NCBI RefSeq assembly: GCF_000423225.1
Contig: NZ_KE383991.1
Coordinates: 1,374,217 to 1,438,216 of the forward strand
Direction: 5' to 3'
From: Kaistia adipata DSM 17808
GTDB lineage: Bacteria; Pseudomonadota; Alphaproteobacteria; Rhizobiales; Kaistiaceae
Length of the DNA: 64,000 bases
The notes below the pieces were generated by a model. The model was not told the DNA's origin and made no database searches. It saw nothing but the letters and a program-made list of their open reading frames with translations. Made by a program: the position numbers and the translations under genes. Positions 39,136 to 47,237 of the stretch are shown here, one piece after another. Position 1 is the first letter of the stretch. Each line of letters opens with the position of its first letter.

Positions 39136-39470
39136 GGATCCTGCTCCTCCTCGGGAAAGGCCAGCATCGCACGCTCGAGCCGGTCGAACGAGGCGTTCAG
39201 CATGGCCTCGCGCTGCGCCACCCAATGCTGGATGGCACCAAAGGCGGTGGGGCTGATCGCATAGGTGCGGACCCGGCCCGTCTTGCTGGAGACGACGATG
39301 CCGCCCTCCTCCAGCACCCTGAGATGCTTGAGCGCGGAGGGAAGCGCCATGCCGGCGGGCTCGGCCAGTTCCTTGACCGAGGCGGGATGACGACAAAGTC
39401 GCTCGACCATGCCCCGCCGGCCCGGATCAGCCAGCGCGCTGAACACGCGATCGAGTGTCGACGAATCCAT
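39132..39470 (-). CDS. ArsR-family transcriptional regulator
   Basis: A 112-residue winged-helix protein: DRVFSALADPGRRGMVERLCRHPASVKELAEPAGMALPSALKHLRVLEEGGIV carries the HTH, followed by VRTYAISPTAF. No metal-binding cysteine pair is present, so a non-metal inducer is likely. ATG 39470 has AAGGGG six bases upstream. The ArsR-SRPBCC pair is a recurrent two-gene module; here a GST gene precedes it by 11 bases. Confidence 0.88.
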   Translation of the reverse strand: MDSSTLDRVFSALADPGRRGMVERLCRHPASVKELAEPAGMALPSALKHLRVLEEGGIVVSSKTGRVRTYAISPTAFGAIQHWVAQREAMLNASFDRLERAMLAFPEEEQDP

Positions 39471-39481
39471 CATCCGCCCCT

Positions 39482-40171
39482 TCACGCCTCCGCGGGATCG
39501 AGGAAGCGCCGCGGCATCTTCTCGCGATAGGGGTAGAGGTGGAAATAGGGGCGCGCCTCGTCGAGCGTGCGCCGCACCGAGGGCCGCGCCATCAGATCCT
39601 CGAAATAGGCCGCGAGCCTCGGTTGGTCCGGCGCGAAGGGATGCACGATCGACGCATAGAAGAGTGCCGGCGTCGCCGCGCAATCGGCGATGGTGAAGGC
39701 CTCCCCGCGTACGATCGGCCCGCCCGCCAGCCGCGCCTCGATCATGCCATAGGCCATGTCCAGCGCCCGGTGCGCCTCGGCCAGGCCGGCGGGGTCCTTG
39801 CTCCCCTCGGGGCGCATGCGATCGAGGACGATCTTCTGCATCGGCACATGCACGTAGAGATCGAAGAAGCGATCCCAGAGCCGCGCCTCGAGCCGAGCCT
39901 CGGGATCCCTCGGCAGCAGCGCGACGGGGCCGGGATAGCGCCGGTCGAGATATTCGATGATGATGCTGGTTTCGGGAATGACGCGATCCTTGGCGCTGTC
40001 ATGCAGCACCGGGATCTTGCCGACCGGCCATTTGTCCAGGAGCGCCGCCGTCGACCCCTCGTCGGCGAAATCGACCATCCGCGGCGTGAACGGCGTGCCG
40101 TTCTCATAGAGCGCGATCAGCACCTTGTGGCAGAAGGAGGCGAGCGGATGCAGGTAGAGCGTCAACGACAT
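39482..40171 (-). CDS. Glutathione S-transferase family protein
   Basis: A 229-residue cytosolic GST. The thioredoxin-like N-domain contains HPLASFCHKVLIALYENG, KWPVGKIPVL (cis-Pro) and PETSIIIEYLDRRY (glutathione gamma-glutamyl contact). The C-terminal helical domain has GEAFTIADCAATPALFYA. The substrate is unknown. It heads an operon with the ArsR and SRPBCC genes, consistent with a small detoxification or stress unit. Confidence 0.92.
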   Translation of the reverse strand: MSLTLYLHPLASFCHKVLIALYENGTPFTPRMVDFADEGSTAALLDKWPVGKIPVLHDSAKDRVIPETSIIIEYLDRRYPGPVALLPRDPEARLEARLWDRFFDLYVHVPMQKIVLDRMRPEGSKDPAGLAEAHRALDMAYGMIEARLAGGPIVRGEAFTIADCAATPALFYASIVHPFAPDQPRLAAYFEDLMARPSVRRTLDEARPYFHLYPYREKMPRRFLDPAEA

Positions 40172-40425
40172 GGCGGCGGGCTCCGGTTCAGTTTCCCTGA
40201 GCGGAAACTCTCCTTCGCGGCGCGACGCCTGTCAAGAATGGTTTCCGCAGCTGGAAAGTAATTCCCGCGCCCGCCACGAGCTCACGAGGCCAACAGGCGA
40301 CCGACGCGCAATAGGGGCCGAAGAATGGACTGGGGCAGTCGGGGCTTGGCCCGCCAAGGTTCAGCCCGGCATTTCCGGCTCGGCACCGGACCGACTGGCC
40401 GCGCCATAGACGAAGGATTTTTTTC

Positions 40426-41229
40426 ATGAATCTGGATGACGCCTTGCCGGACGGTTCGCAAGGCCGCTGGCTGCCCTTCAGGAACGGCGAGTCCGGCGAC
40501 CGGGTCTATCGCCGGGAGGATGGCCTCGCCTATGCGAAGCTTGTGCCCGCGACCCGCGCCCGCGAGCTGGCCGGGGAACGCGATCGGCTCGCCTGGCTTC
40601 GCGGCCGCGACATCGCCTGTCCCGAGGTCGTCGACTGGCTCGATACCGGGGACGAAGCCTGCCTGGTGATGACGGCGATCCCCGGCATACCGGCGGTCGA
40701 TTTGTCGGGCGCCGAGCTGCTCAGGGCCTGGCCGTCCATGGCGCGGAGCCTGACAGCCATCCATCGGCTGCCGGCTGACCAGTGCCCGTTCGAACGCGGC
40801 CTGGCGTCCATGTTCCGGCGCGCCGTCGATGTCGTGTCCCGCGACGCCGTCAACCCGGACTTCCTGCCCGATGACGACAAGGACAGGCCCGCCGCGGAGC
40901 TTCTGGCCCGCGTCGAACGAGAAATGCCGACCCGGCTCCGCCAGGAAGCCGCCGACAGGGTGGTGTGTCATGGCGACCCCTGCCTGCCCAATTTCATGGT
41001 CGATCCGGACAGTCTCCAATGCACCGGGCTGATCGATCTCGGTCGTCTCGGAACGGCGGACCGCTATGCCGATCTGGCGCTCATGGTCGCCAATGCCGAA
41101 GAGGGCTGGACAACGGCCGACCAGGCCGACGACGCCTTCGCCGCCCTGTTCGCGAGCCTCAACATCACGACGCCGGATCGCGACCGCCTGGCCTTCTATC
41201 TGCGCCTCGATCCGCTCACCTGGGGCTAG
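40426..41229 (+). CDS. Aminoglycoside O-phosphotransferase, APH(3'')-like
   Basis: A 267-residue kinase. Its length and much of its sequence match what I remember of streptomycin 3''-phosphotransferase StrA/APH(3'')-Ib, including shared blocks PSM...CPFER, RAVDVVSR, AVNPDFLPD, VVCHGDPC, GLIDLGRLGTADRYADLAL and the C-terminal FYLRLDPLTWG. Catalytic residues are in place: the ATP-binding Lys38, His182-Gly-Asp184, Asn189 and Asp204. It would phosphorylate streptomycin with ATP. No strB partner, transposase or integron is near, so it looks like a resident chromosomal gene, diverged from the clinical form. Confidence 0.88.
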   Translation: MNLDDALPDGSQGRWLPFRNGESGDRVYRREDGLAYAKLVPATRARELAGERDRLAWLRGRDIACPEVVDWLDTGDEACLVMTAIPGIPAVDLSGAELLRAWPSMARSLTAIHRLPADQCPFERGLASMFRRAVDVVSRDAVNPDFLPDDDKDRPAAELLARVEREMPTRLRQEAADRVVCHGDPCLPNFMVDPDSLQCTGLIDLGRLGTADRYADLALMVANAEEGWTTADQADDAFAALFASLNITTPDRDRLAFYLRLDPLTWG

Positions 41230-41280
41230 CGTCCGCATCGGCAGCTCATCCTTTGGAGCGTGCCTGACGCGCCCCCAATG

Positions 41281-41310
41281 AAAAAGGCCGCCCCGGGGGC
41301 GGCCTTTCTG
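41281..41310. terminator. Bidirectional terminator, aph-like gene/pntB
   Basis: AAAGGCCGCC / GGGCGGCCTTT stem with A-rich and T-rich flanks, between convergent genes. Confidence 0.85.
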
Positions 41311-41334
41311 TATCGCGTGCCGAAGGCCTCGAGC

Positions 41335-42741
41335 TCAGTCGAGCGCCTTGACGATGCTCTCGACCATCTTCTTCGCGTCGGCGAAGAGCATCATCGTGTT
41401 GTCCTTGAAGAACAGCTCGTTCTCGACGCCGGCATAGCCGGAACCCATGCCGCGCTTGATGAACAGCACCGTGCCGGCCTTCTCGACGTCGAGGATCGGC
41501 ATGCCGAAGATCGGCGAGGTCGGGTCGGTCTTGGCGGCCGGGTTGGTGACGTCGTTGGCGCCGATGACGAAGGCGACGTCGGCCTGGGCGAACTCCGAAT
41601 TGATGTCCTCGAGCTCGAAGACCTCGTCATACGGCACGTTCGCCTCGGCCAGCAGCACGTTCATGTGGCCCGGCATGCGGCCCGCCACCGGATGGATGGC
41701 GTACTTCACCTCGACGCCCTCGGCCTTCAGCTTGTCGGCCATCTCGCGCAGCGCGTGCTGCGCCTGCGCCACCGCCATGCCGTAGCCCGGCACGATGATG
41801 ACCTTGGACGCGTTCTTCATGATGAAGGCGGCGTCGTCGGCCGAGCCCTGCTTGACCGGACGCTGCTCGACCGCGCCGCCGGCTGCCGCCGCGGCCGTCT
41901 CGCCGCCGAAGCCGCCGAGGATGACCGAGATGAACGAGCGGTTCATGCCCTTGCACATGATGTAGCTGAGGATCGCGCCCGACGAGCCGACCAGCGCGCC
42001 GGTGATGATCAGCGCGGTGTTGCCGAGCGTGAAGCCGATGCCGGCGGCGGCCCAGCCCGAATAGGAGTTCAGCATCGACACGACGACGGGCATGTCGGCG
42101 CCGCCGATCGGGATGATGATGAGACCGCCGAGCACGAGCGAGACGATCACGATCAGCCAGAACACCAGGTGGCTCTCGGTGAAGACCAGCGCGATGATCA
42201 GCGCCACCAGCAGGATGGCGAGGCCGGCATTGATCATGTGGCGACCGGCCAGCAGGATCGGCTTGCCCGACATGTTGCCATTGAGCTTGGCGAAGGCGAT
42301 GACCGAGCCGGTGAAGGTGATCGCGCCGATGGCGACGCCGAGCGACATCTCGACCAGCGCCTGGCCGTGGATGTGGCCGATGTCGCCGATGCCGAAGGCG
42401 GCGGGCGCGTAGAGGGCCGCGGCCGCCACCATGACGGCGGCGAGGCCGACCAGCGAGTGGAAGGCGGCGACCAGCTGCGGCATCGCCGTCATGGCGATGC
42501 GGCGGGCGATCACCGCGCCGATGCCGCCACCGATGGCGAGACCGACGATGATCAGGCCCCAGGCGGTCGCGCTCTTCGGCGCGGCCAGCACCAGCGTCGT
42601 CAGGATGGCGATCGCCATGCCGACCATGCCGTAGAGATTGCCCTGGCGCGAGGTGGCGGGGCTCGAGAGCCCGCGCAGCGCCATGATGAAGAGGACGCCG
42701 GAGACGAGGTAGAACAGCGCCGTGATATTTGCGGTTGTCAT
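41335..42741 (-). CDS. pntB: NAD(P) transhydrogenase subunit beta
   Basis: Membrane and NADP-binding subunit of the proton-translocating transhydrogenase, which makes NADPH from NADH using the proton-motive force. The 468 residues contain about nine membrane helices in the first 280, then the domain III NADP site (VIIVPGYGMAVAQAQHAL, VIGANDVTNPAA, FIKRGMGSGYAGVENELF). It lies 10 bases downstream of pntAB in a three-gene pnt operon. Confidence 0.97.
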   Translation of the reverse strand: MTTANITALFYLVSGVLFIMALRGLSSPATSRQGNLYGMVGMAIAILTTLVLAAPKSATAWGLIIVGLAIGGGIGAVIARRIAMTAMPQLVAAFHSLVGLAAVMVAAAALYAPAAFGIGDIGHIHGQALVEMSLGVAIGAITFTGSVIAFAKLNGNMSGKPILLAGRHMINAGLAILLVALIIALVFTESHLVFWLIVIVSLVLGGLIIIPIGGADMPVVVSMLNSYSGWAAAGIGFTLGNTALIITGALVGSSGAILSYIMCKGMNRSFISVILGGFGGETAAAAAGGAVEQRPVKQGSADDAAFIMKNASKVIIVPGYGMAVAQAQHALREMADKLKAEGVEVKYAIHPVAGRMPGHMNVLLAEANVPYDEVFELEDINSEFAQADVAFVIGANDVTNPAAKTDPTSPIFGMPILDVEKAGTVLFIKRGMGSGYAGVENELFFKDNTMMLFADAKKMVESIVKALD

Positions 42742-42751
42742 CGGCGCGGCC

Positions 42752-43243
42752 TCACTTCGACTTCTTCTTGTACATGGCGAGCATGCGACTGGTGACGAGG
42801 AAACCGCCGAAGATGTTCACGCTGGCGAGGATCAAGGCGATGAAGCCGAAGCCCTGCGCCCAGGCGTGGCCGGAGGCCGACGCCGCATCGACCGCCGCGT
42901 CGACGCCGACGGCGAGCAGCGCGCCGACGACGATCACCGAGGAGATCGCGTTGGTGACCGACATCAGCGGCGTGTGCAGCGCCGGCGTCACCTGCCAGAC
43001 GACGTAGTAGCCGACGAAGATCGCCAGCACGAAGACGGAAAGCTGGAAGATGAACGGGTCGATCGCGCCACCGGAGACGGCGTGAGCGGCCGCGCCGGCG
43101 ACGTTGCCGAGGCCGCTGGCGGCCTGCTCGGCATAGAGCTGGGCGGCGACGGCCGCCTCATGCGCGGCGCTGGCCGCGGCGCTCGCCGCGTCGGCGGCGG
43201 ACTTGGCGGCGCTGGCCGCCTGCTCGGGCGTAAGATTTGCCAT
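42752..43243 (-). CDS. pntAB: NAD(P) transhydrogenase subunit alpha part 2
   Basis: Membrane portion of the alpha subunit, encoded separately as usual in alphaproteobacteria. The 163 residues begin with an unusually long Ala/Ser-rich segment (about 1-55, low complexity), then three membrane helices ([53 protein letters not shown]). It is 2 bases from pntAA. Confidence 0.95.
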   Translation of the reverse strand: MANLTPEQAASAAKSAADAASAAASAAHEAAVAAQLYAEQAASGLGNVAGAAAHAVSGGAIDPFIFQLSVFVLAIFVGYYVVWQVTPALHTPLMSVTNAISSVIVVGALLAVGVDAAVDAASASGHAWAQGFGFIALILASVNIFGGFLVTSRMLAMYKKKSK

Positions 43244-43245
43244 GA

Positions 43246-44433
43246 TCAGTTGCCCCCCTGCTCGGCGACGAGAATCGGCTTCGGTTCATCCACCGGTGCT
43301 TCCTTCGGCTTGAAGGCCGGGTGCACGACGGCGCCGTCGCGCGTCAGCACGGTCGCCTTGACCAGCTCGTCGTCCCAATTGACGGCGACGGTCTTGGCGG
43401 CCTTGTCGATCAGCGTCTCGACGAAAGCGTAGAGGTTCTTGGCGTAGAGCTGCGAGGCGGTGGCGGCGATGCGGCCGGCGACGTTCATGTGGCCGACGAT
43501 CTTCTTGCCGTCGATCTCGACCGTCTCGCCGGGCCTGGCGCCCTCGACATTGCCGCCGCGCTCGACGGCGAGGTCGACCAGCACGGAGCCGGGCTTCATC
43601 GACGCGACCATGGCGGCCGAGACGAGGCGCGGCGCGGCGCGGCCGGGGATCAGCGCCGTCGTGATGACGATGTCCTGCTTCTTGATGTGCTCGGCGACCA
43701 GCGCCGCCTGCTTGGCCTGGTACTCGGCCGACATCGGCTTGGCGTAGCCGGCGGCGGTCTCGGCCTGGCGGAACTCCTCGTCCTCGACGGCGACGAACTT
43801 GGCGCCGAGGCTCTCGACCTGCTCCTTGGCGGCGGGCCGCACGTCGGTCGCCGTCACCACCGCGCCGAGGCGGCGGGCGGTGGCGATCGCCTGCAGGCCG
43901 GCGACGCCGGCGCCCATGACGAACACGCGCGCGGCCGGAACGGTGCCGGCGGCGGTCATCATCATCGGCAGGGCGCGATCATATTCGGAGGCCGCGTCGA
44001 TGACGGCCTGGTAGCCGGCGAGGTTCGCCTGGCTCGACAGCACGTCCATCACCTGGGCGCGCGTGATGCGCGGCATGAATTCCATGGCGATGGCCGTGAT
44101 GCCGGCGCCGGCCATGCCGGCGACCGCGTCCTCGTGGCCATAGGGGTCCATCGTCGCGACGACGAGGGCGCCCTTCCTGTAGCCGGAAAGCTCGGAAGCC
44201 TCGGGGCGGCGCACCTTCAGCACGATGTCGGCGCCGTCGACCGCCTCGGCGGCGGTGGCGGCGATCGTCGCGCCGGCGGCAGCATATTCCGCGTCGGGAA
44301 TGCGCGACTTGACGCCCGCGCCGGCCTGAACCGACACGCTGGCGCCGAGCGCGATGAACTTCTTGACGGTTTCAGGCGTCGCGGCGACGCGGCTCTCGAG
44401 CCCGTCGACCTCCGCCGGCACACCAATCTTCAT
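43246..44433 (-). CDS. pntAA: NAD(P) transhydrogenase subunit alpha part 1
   Basis: Soluble NAD(H)-binding domain I of the transhydrogenase. The 395 residues show the alanine-dehydrogenase-like fold, with the conserved [12 protein letters not shown] segment, the [18 protein letters not shown] dinucleotide loop, [18 protein letters not shown] and the mobile loop region. It leads pntAA-pntAB-pntB. The 104-bp gap upstream separates it from the cox IV gene on the same strand. Confidence 0.97.
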   Translation of the reverse strand: MKIGVPAEVDGLESRVAATPETVKKFIALGASVSVQAGAGVKSRIPDAEYAAAGATIAATAAEAVDGADIVLKVRRPEASELSGYRKGALVVATMDPYGHEDAVAGMAGAGITAIAMEFMPRITRAQVMDVLSSQANLAGYQAVIDAASEYDRALPMMMTAAGTVPAARVFVMGAGVAGLQAIATARRLGAVVTATDVRPAAKEQVESLGAKFVAVEDEEFRQAETAAGYAKPMSAEYQAKQAALVAEHIKKQDIVITTALIPGRAAPRLVSAAMVASMKPGSVLVDLAVERGGNVEGARPGETVEIDGKKIVGHMNVAGRIAATASQLYAKNLYAFVETLIDKAAKTVAVNWDDELVKATVLTRDGAVVHPAFKPKEAPVDEPKPILVAEQGGN

Positions 44434-44537
44434 GGCGTTGTCCTAAGGAACGGCGGGGCCTCGCAACGCGCCCGCACAGTCAAATCAGTGGGGTATCGCG
44501 ACGTCCGATGGTCCGGCCACCAAGGACCGGCCAAAGC

Positions 44538-44663
44538 TCAGAGCAGGAAGATTGCCATGAGGATGAGGACGACCACGCAGGCGATCGTGCCCCATTTGGT
44601 CAAGCCAGTGAAGAACGCATAGGTCTTCTCGTGCTCGCGGTAGTCCATCGGGCTATCGGTCAT
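44538..44663 (-). CDS. aa3-type cytochrome c oxidase subunit IV
   Basis: A 41-residue, single-helix protein of the bacterial aa3 oxidase subunit IV family (PF07835-type): MTDSPMDYREHEKTYAFFTG, then a hydrophobic helix WGTIACVVVLILMAIFLL. It is located upstream of pntAA on the same strand, an arrangement I recall from rhizobia although the remaining oxidase genes lie elsewhere. Longer in-frame starts exist but the family begins here. Confidence 0.88.
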   Translation of the reverse strand: MTDSPMDYREHEKTYAFFTGLTKWGTIACVVVLILMAIFLL

Positions 44664-44810
44664 GGCGTCTCGGTCCTTCAGCGCAAACCAAACTGAGCGG
44701 CCTTTACAACACTTGGCTGGGGCGGGCAATCCGGCATCACGCCACGCCCCCGCAATGCCCGAAAACATCGCGATTCCGCCCTATGGAACGGGTGCGCGCC
44801 CGGGACCGCC

Positions 44811-46166
44811 TCACGCCAGCCCGACGCCGCCGAGCGCCGCGCGCTGGCGCATGGCGAGAATCTCGCGATCGAATCCCTCGATCGTCGCGGCGAACAGCTG
44901 GTGGAAGTTCATCTCGGCCTTCAGATGCAGGAACACGGAGCCGAGCCCGACCGCCGCGCGGTCCATGAACACGAACTCGCGCGGCACCGTCACCGGCCCC
45001 TTCTCGCGCAGCACCTGGTGCACCTGGAAGGCCTCGCGGCGGCCATATTCCGAAGGCGCCACGCCGTCGGCGATGGTGCGGACACGATCGTCGATCAGCG
45101 GTCCGTAGATGAAGCGCGCCCAGATGTTCAGGGCCTCGATCAGTTCGTTCGAGAGGCCGGCAAAGCCCCAGACCTCGTAGGCGGAGACGATCCGGTCGCG
45201 GTCGTTCTCGCGCAGGCCGTGGAACAGGTTGACGACGCCGTCGACGAAGGCGGCCGGGAAGATCCGGACGCAGCCATAGTCGAGCAGGTTGATGCCGCCC
45301 GCCTCGCCGGCCTCGTTCTCGAACACGGTGTAGTTGCCGAGATGCGGGTCGCCATGGATGACGCCATATTGCGCGAACGGCGCCCACCAGGCGCGGAACA
45401 TGGCGGTGGCGATGCGGTTGCGCTCCTCGAGCGACCGGTCGCGATAGTCGAGCACGCGCTTGCCGTCGAGCCAGTCCATCGCCAGCAGCCGGCTGGTCAG
45501 GAGCGCCGGCTCGACGCCCGGCACCCGCACCAGCGGCTCGCCGTCGAGCATGATCTTGTAGAGCAGCGCATGCCGCGCCTCGCGGTCATAGTCGAGCTCC
45601 TCGCGGATGCGGCTGCCGATCTCCTCGTAGATCTCGCTGGTGTCGATCGAGCGGTCGACACGGCGATAGATCGAGAACAGCACCTTCAGCTGGGCGAGGT
45701 CCGCTTCCACGGCCGACTGCATGTCGGGATATTGCAGCTTGACCGCCAGCGCCCGGCCATCGGCGGCGATGGCGCGGTGCACCTGGCCGAGCGAGGCGGC
45801 GGCGGCCGGCTGCCGCTCGAACAGCTGGAAGCGCTTCTCCCATCCCGGGCCGAGCTCCGACTGCATGCGGCGCTTGACGAAGGGCCAGCCCATCGGCGGC
45901 GCGTTCGACTGCAATTGCGACAGTTCCTCGGCATATTCCGGCGGCACGAGATCGGGCACGGTCGAGAGAATCTGGCCGACCTTCATCAGCGGCCCCTTCA
46001 GCCCGCCGAGCGCGGTCGCCAGCTCCGAGGCGTGCTTGCCCTTGTCGAGCGAGGTTCCGAACAGCCGCGCGCCCGCCACCTTGGCGGCGACGCCGCCGAC
46101 ATTCATGCCGACGCGGGCATAGCGCGACAGGCGGCCGGAGAGACGGTTGCGTTCGGAATCGGACAT
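44811..46166 (-). CDS. ABC1/AarF-family (UbiB-like) atypical kinase
   Basis: A 451-residue member of the ABC1/ADCK/UbiB family of atypical ATPases linked to ubiquinone biosynthesis and lipid handling. The family KxGQ motif (K62-V-G-Q65) and Ala-rich nucleotide loop (AAAASLGQVHRA) are intact. So are GVIHGDPHLGNYTV, which holds the catalytic Asp/Asn, and LLDYGCVR, equivalent to DFG. It lacks the C-terminal membrane helices of true UbiB, so it resembles the soluble AarF group. ATG 46166 has GAGAGAG upstream. Confidence 0.9.
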   Translation of the reverse strand: MSDSERNRLSGRLSRYARVGMNVGGVAAKVAGARLFGTSLDKGKHASELATALGGLKGPLMKVGQILSTVPDLVPPEYAEELSQLQSNAPPMGWPFVKRRMQSELGPGWEKRFQLFERQPAAAASLGQVHRAIAADGRALAVKLQYPDMQSAVEADLAQLKVLFSIYRRVDRSIDTSEIYEEIGSRIREELDYDREARHALLYKIMLDGEPLVRVPGVEPALLTSRLLAMDWLDGKRVLDYRDRSLEERNRIATAMFRAWWAPFAQYGVIHGDPHLGNYTVFENEAGEAGGINLLDYGCVRIFPAAFVDGVVNLFHGLRENDRDRIVSAYEVWGFAGLSNELIEALNIWARFIYGPLIDDRVRTIADGVAPSEYGRREAFQVHQVLREKGPVTVPREFVFMDRAAVGLGSVFLHLKAEMNFHQLFAATIEGFDREILAMRQRAALGGVGLA

Positions 46167-46321
46167 GGGCTCTCTCTTCGAGCGCTCGTCACGAGCGCTC
46201 CTCTCAAGGGCGGACCTGCCGGACAACAACCCGGCCGGCTGGGACGGAATCGATCAGGCGTGCTCCTAAGATGCGGTGCGTAGCGGCGGGCGCAAGCCAC
46301 GCCGACCCAACAGGCCCCGCG

Positions 46322-46714
46322 CTACTCCGTCGCTGGCGGCGACCGGTCACGGATCCAGCGGGCGAGGCTCTCTTCCGAGATTTCGCCCGCGGCCAGGCCG
46401 AGGATTGCAGCGGTCGCCTCGGCCGGCGGCGGCGCAAAGCGAAGATCGTTCAGGCGCAGGAACATCATCAGGGCGACAAACGCCGCGCGCTTGTTGCCGT
46501 CGATGAAAGGATGGTTGCGCGCAATGCCGAACGCATAGGCGGCCGCGAGGCTGGCTAGATCGGTCTCGCCATAGGCGAATTTGTTGACGGGACGGCCGCG
46601 CGCCGATTCCAACGCTCCCAGATCCCGGATCCCGTGCGGCCCGCCGAACCTTGCAATCTGGCGGTCATGCGCGACCAGAATCTCCTCGAGGGTGAGCCAG
46701 CGCGGCTCTCTCAT
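46322..46714 (-). CDS. doc: Doc-type (Fic fold) toxin
   Basis: A 130-residue death-on-curing toxin. The Fic/Doc motif NHPFIDGNKRAAF starts at His68, and the N-terminus LEEILVAHDRQIARFGGPHGIRDLGALESA is typical. Doc toxins modify EF-Tu and stop translation. Its start overlaps the AbrB-type antitoxin stop by 4 bases. The motif has Lys after GN, as in Doc kinases, rather than the HPFxxGNGR of AMP-transferring Fic proteins. Confidence 0.92.
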   Translation of the reverse strand: MREPRWLTLEEILVAHDRQIARFGGPHGIRDLGALESARGRPVNKFAYGETDLASLAAAYAFGIARNHPFIDGNKRAAFVALMMFLRLNDLRFAPPPAEATAAILGLAAGEISEESLARWIRDRSPPATE

Positions 46715-46935
46715 TTGGCGAGTTCTCTCAGGGTATCGCGGTACTCGTCCATGATGTCATCGACGATCCGCATGGCCTTGTCGAACTCGGGATCAAATGG
46801 CGAAAGACGGATCGAACCATCGGCATTTTCGGTCACGTTCAGCCACTGGCCCTGCTGCAGATCGAGCCGGGTCAACAATTCCTTCGGCAGGATCAGTCCC
46901 GTCGAGTTGCCGATCTTCTTGATCTCGAGCTTCAT
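46711..46935 (-). CDS. AbrB/MazE-type antitoxin
   Basis: A 74-residue protein with an N-terminal swapped-hairpin DNA-binding domain (MKLEIKKIGNSTGLILPKELLTRLDLQQG) and a helical, acidic C-terminus that would wrap the toxin. It is encoded first, as in most type II modules, and overlaps doc. Promoter and operator lie directly upstream, so autorepression is likely. Confidence 0.9.
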   Translation of the reverse strand: MKLEIKKIGNSTGLILPKELLTRLDLQQGQWLNVTENADGSIRLSPFDPEFDKAMRIVDDIMDEYRDTLRELAK

Positions 46936-46944
46936 GGCGCGCAC

Positions 46945-46987
46945 TCCGTTGTACATTCAGTATAACGGAATGTCGTAACCTCGACAA
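46945..46987 (-). promoter_or_regulatory. Promoter/operator of the toxin-antitoxin pair
   Basis: On the minus strand, -35 TTGTCG (46987-46982), a 17-base spacer and -10 TATACT (46964-46959). Two nested inverted repeats, TCCGTT...AACGGA (46945-46969) and ACATTC...GAATGT (46953-46973), straddle the -10, as expected for an autorepressor operator. Confidence 0.7.
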
Positions 46988-47237
46988 CGAGGCACGAAAC
47001 GTGCCTTGCCGCGACACGCTGCGGGTACCTTGGAGAGGCGTTTTGGCCGGACAGCGGATCATTGCATCCGGTGCCGAAAAGCCACGCCCCGAGGGTTTCC
47101 GCCAAACCGGCATTGCCGGGAGCGGGCCTGCAGGACCATAGTGCCGCTTCGTTACGCGAAAACCCGGGAGCCTCCGATGACAGCCCTCATGTCCCAGCAG
47201 AAAGGAGCCTTTGAAAATCATCAGGATATGACGTTCC
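46988..47237. other. Intergenic before ABC exporter gene
   Basis: Region between the divergent TA module and the second ABC exporter. A short open frame starts at 47177 (MTALMSQQKGAFEN...) and overlaps the exporter start out of frame. It could be a leader peptide, but it has no recognisable features. Confidence 0.3.

Noticed and set aside
40426-41229. Recently acquired resistance gene on a mobile element
   Set aside because: No transposase, integron site, strB or GC shift is seen nearby, so it is treated as resident.
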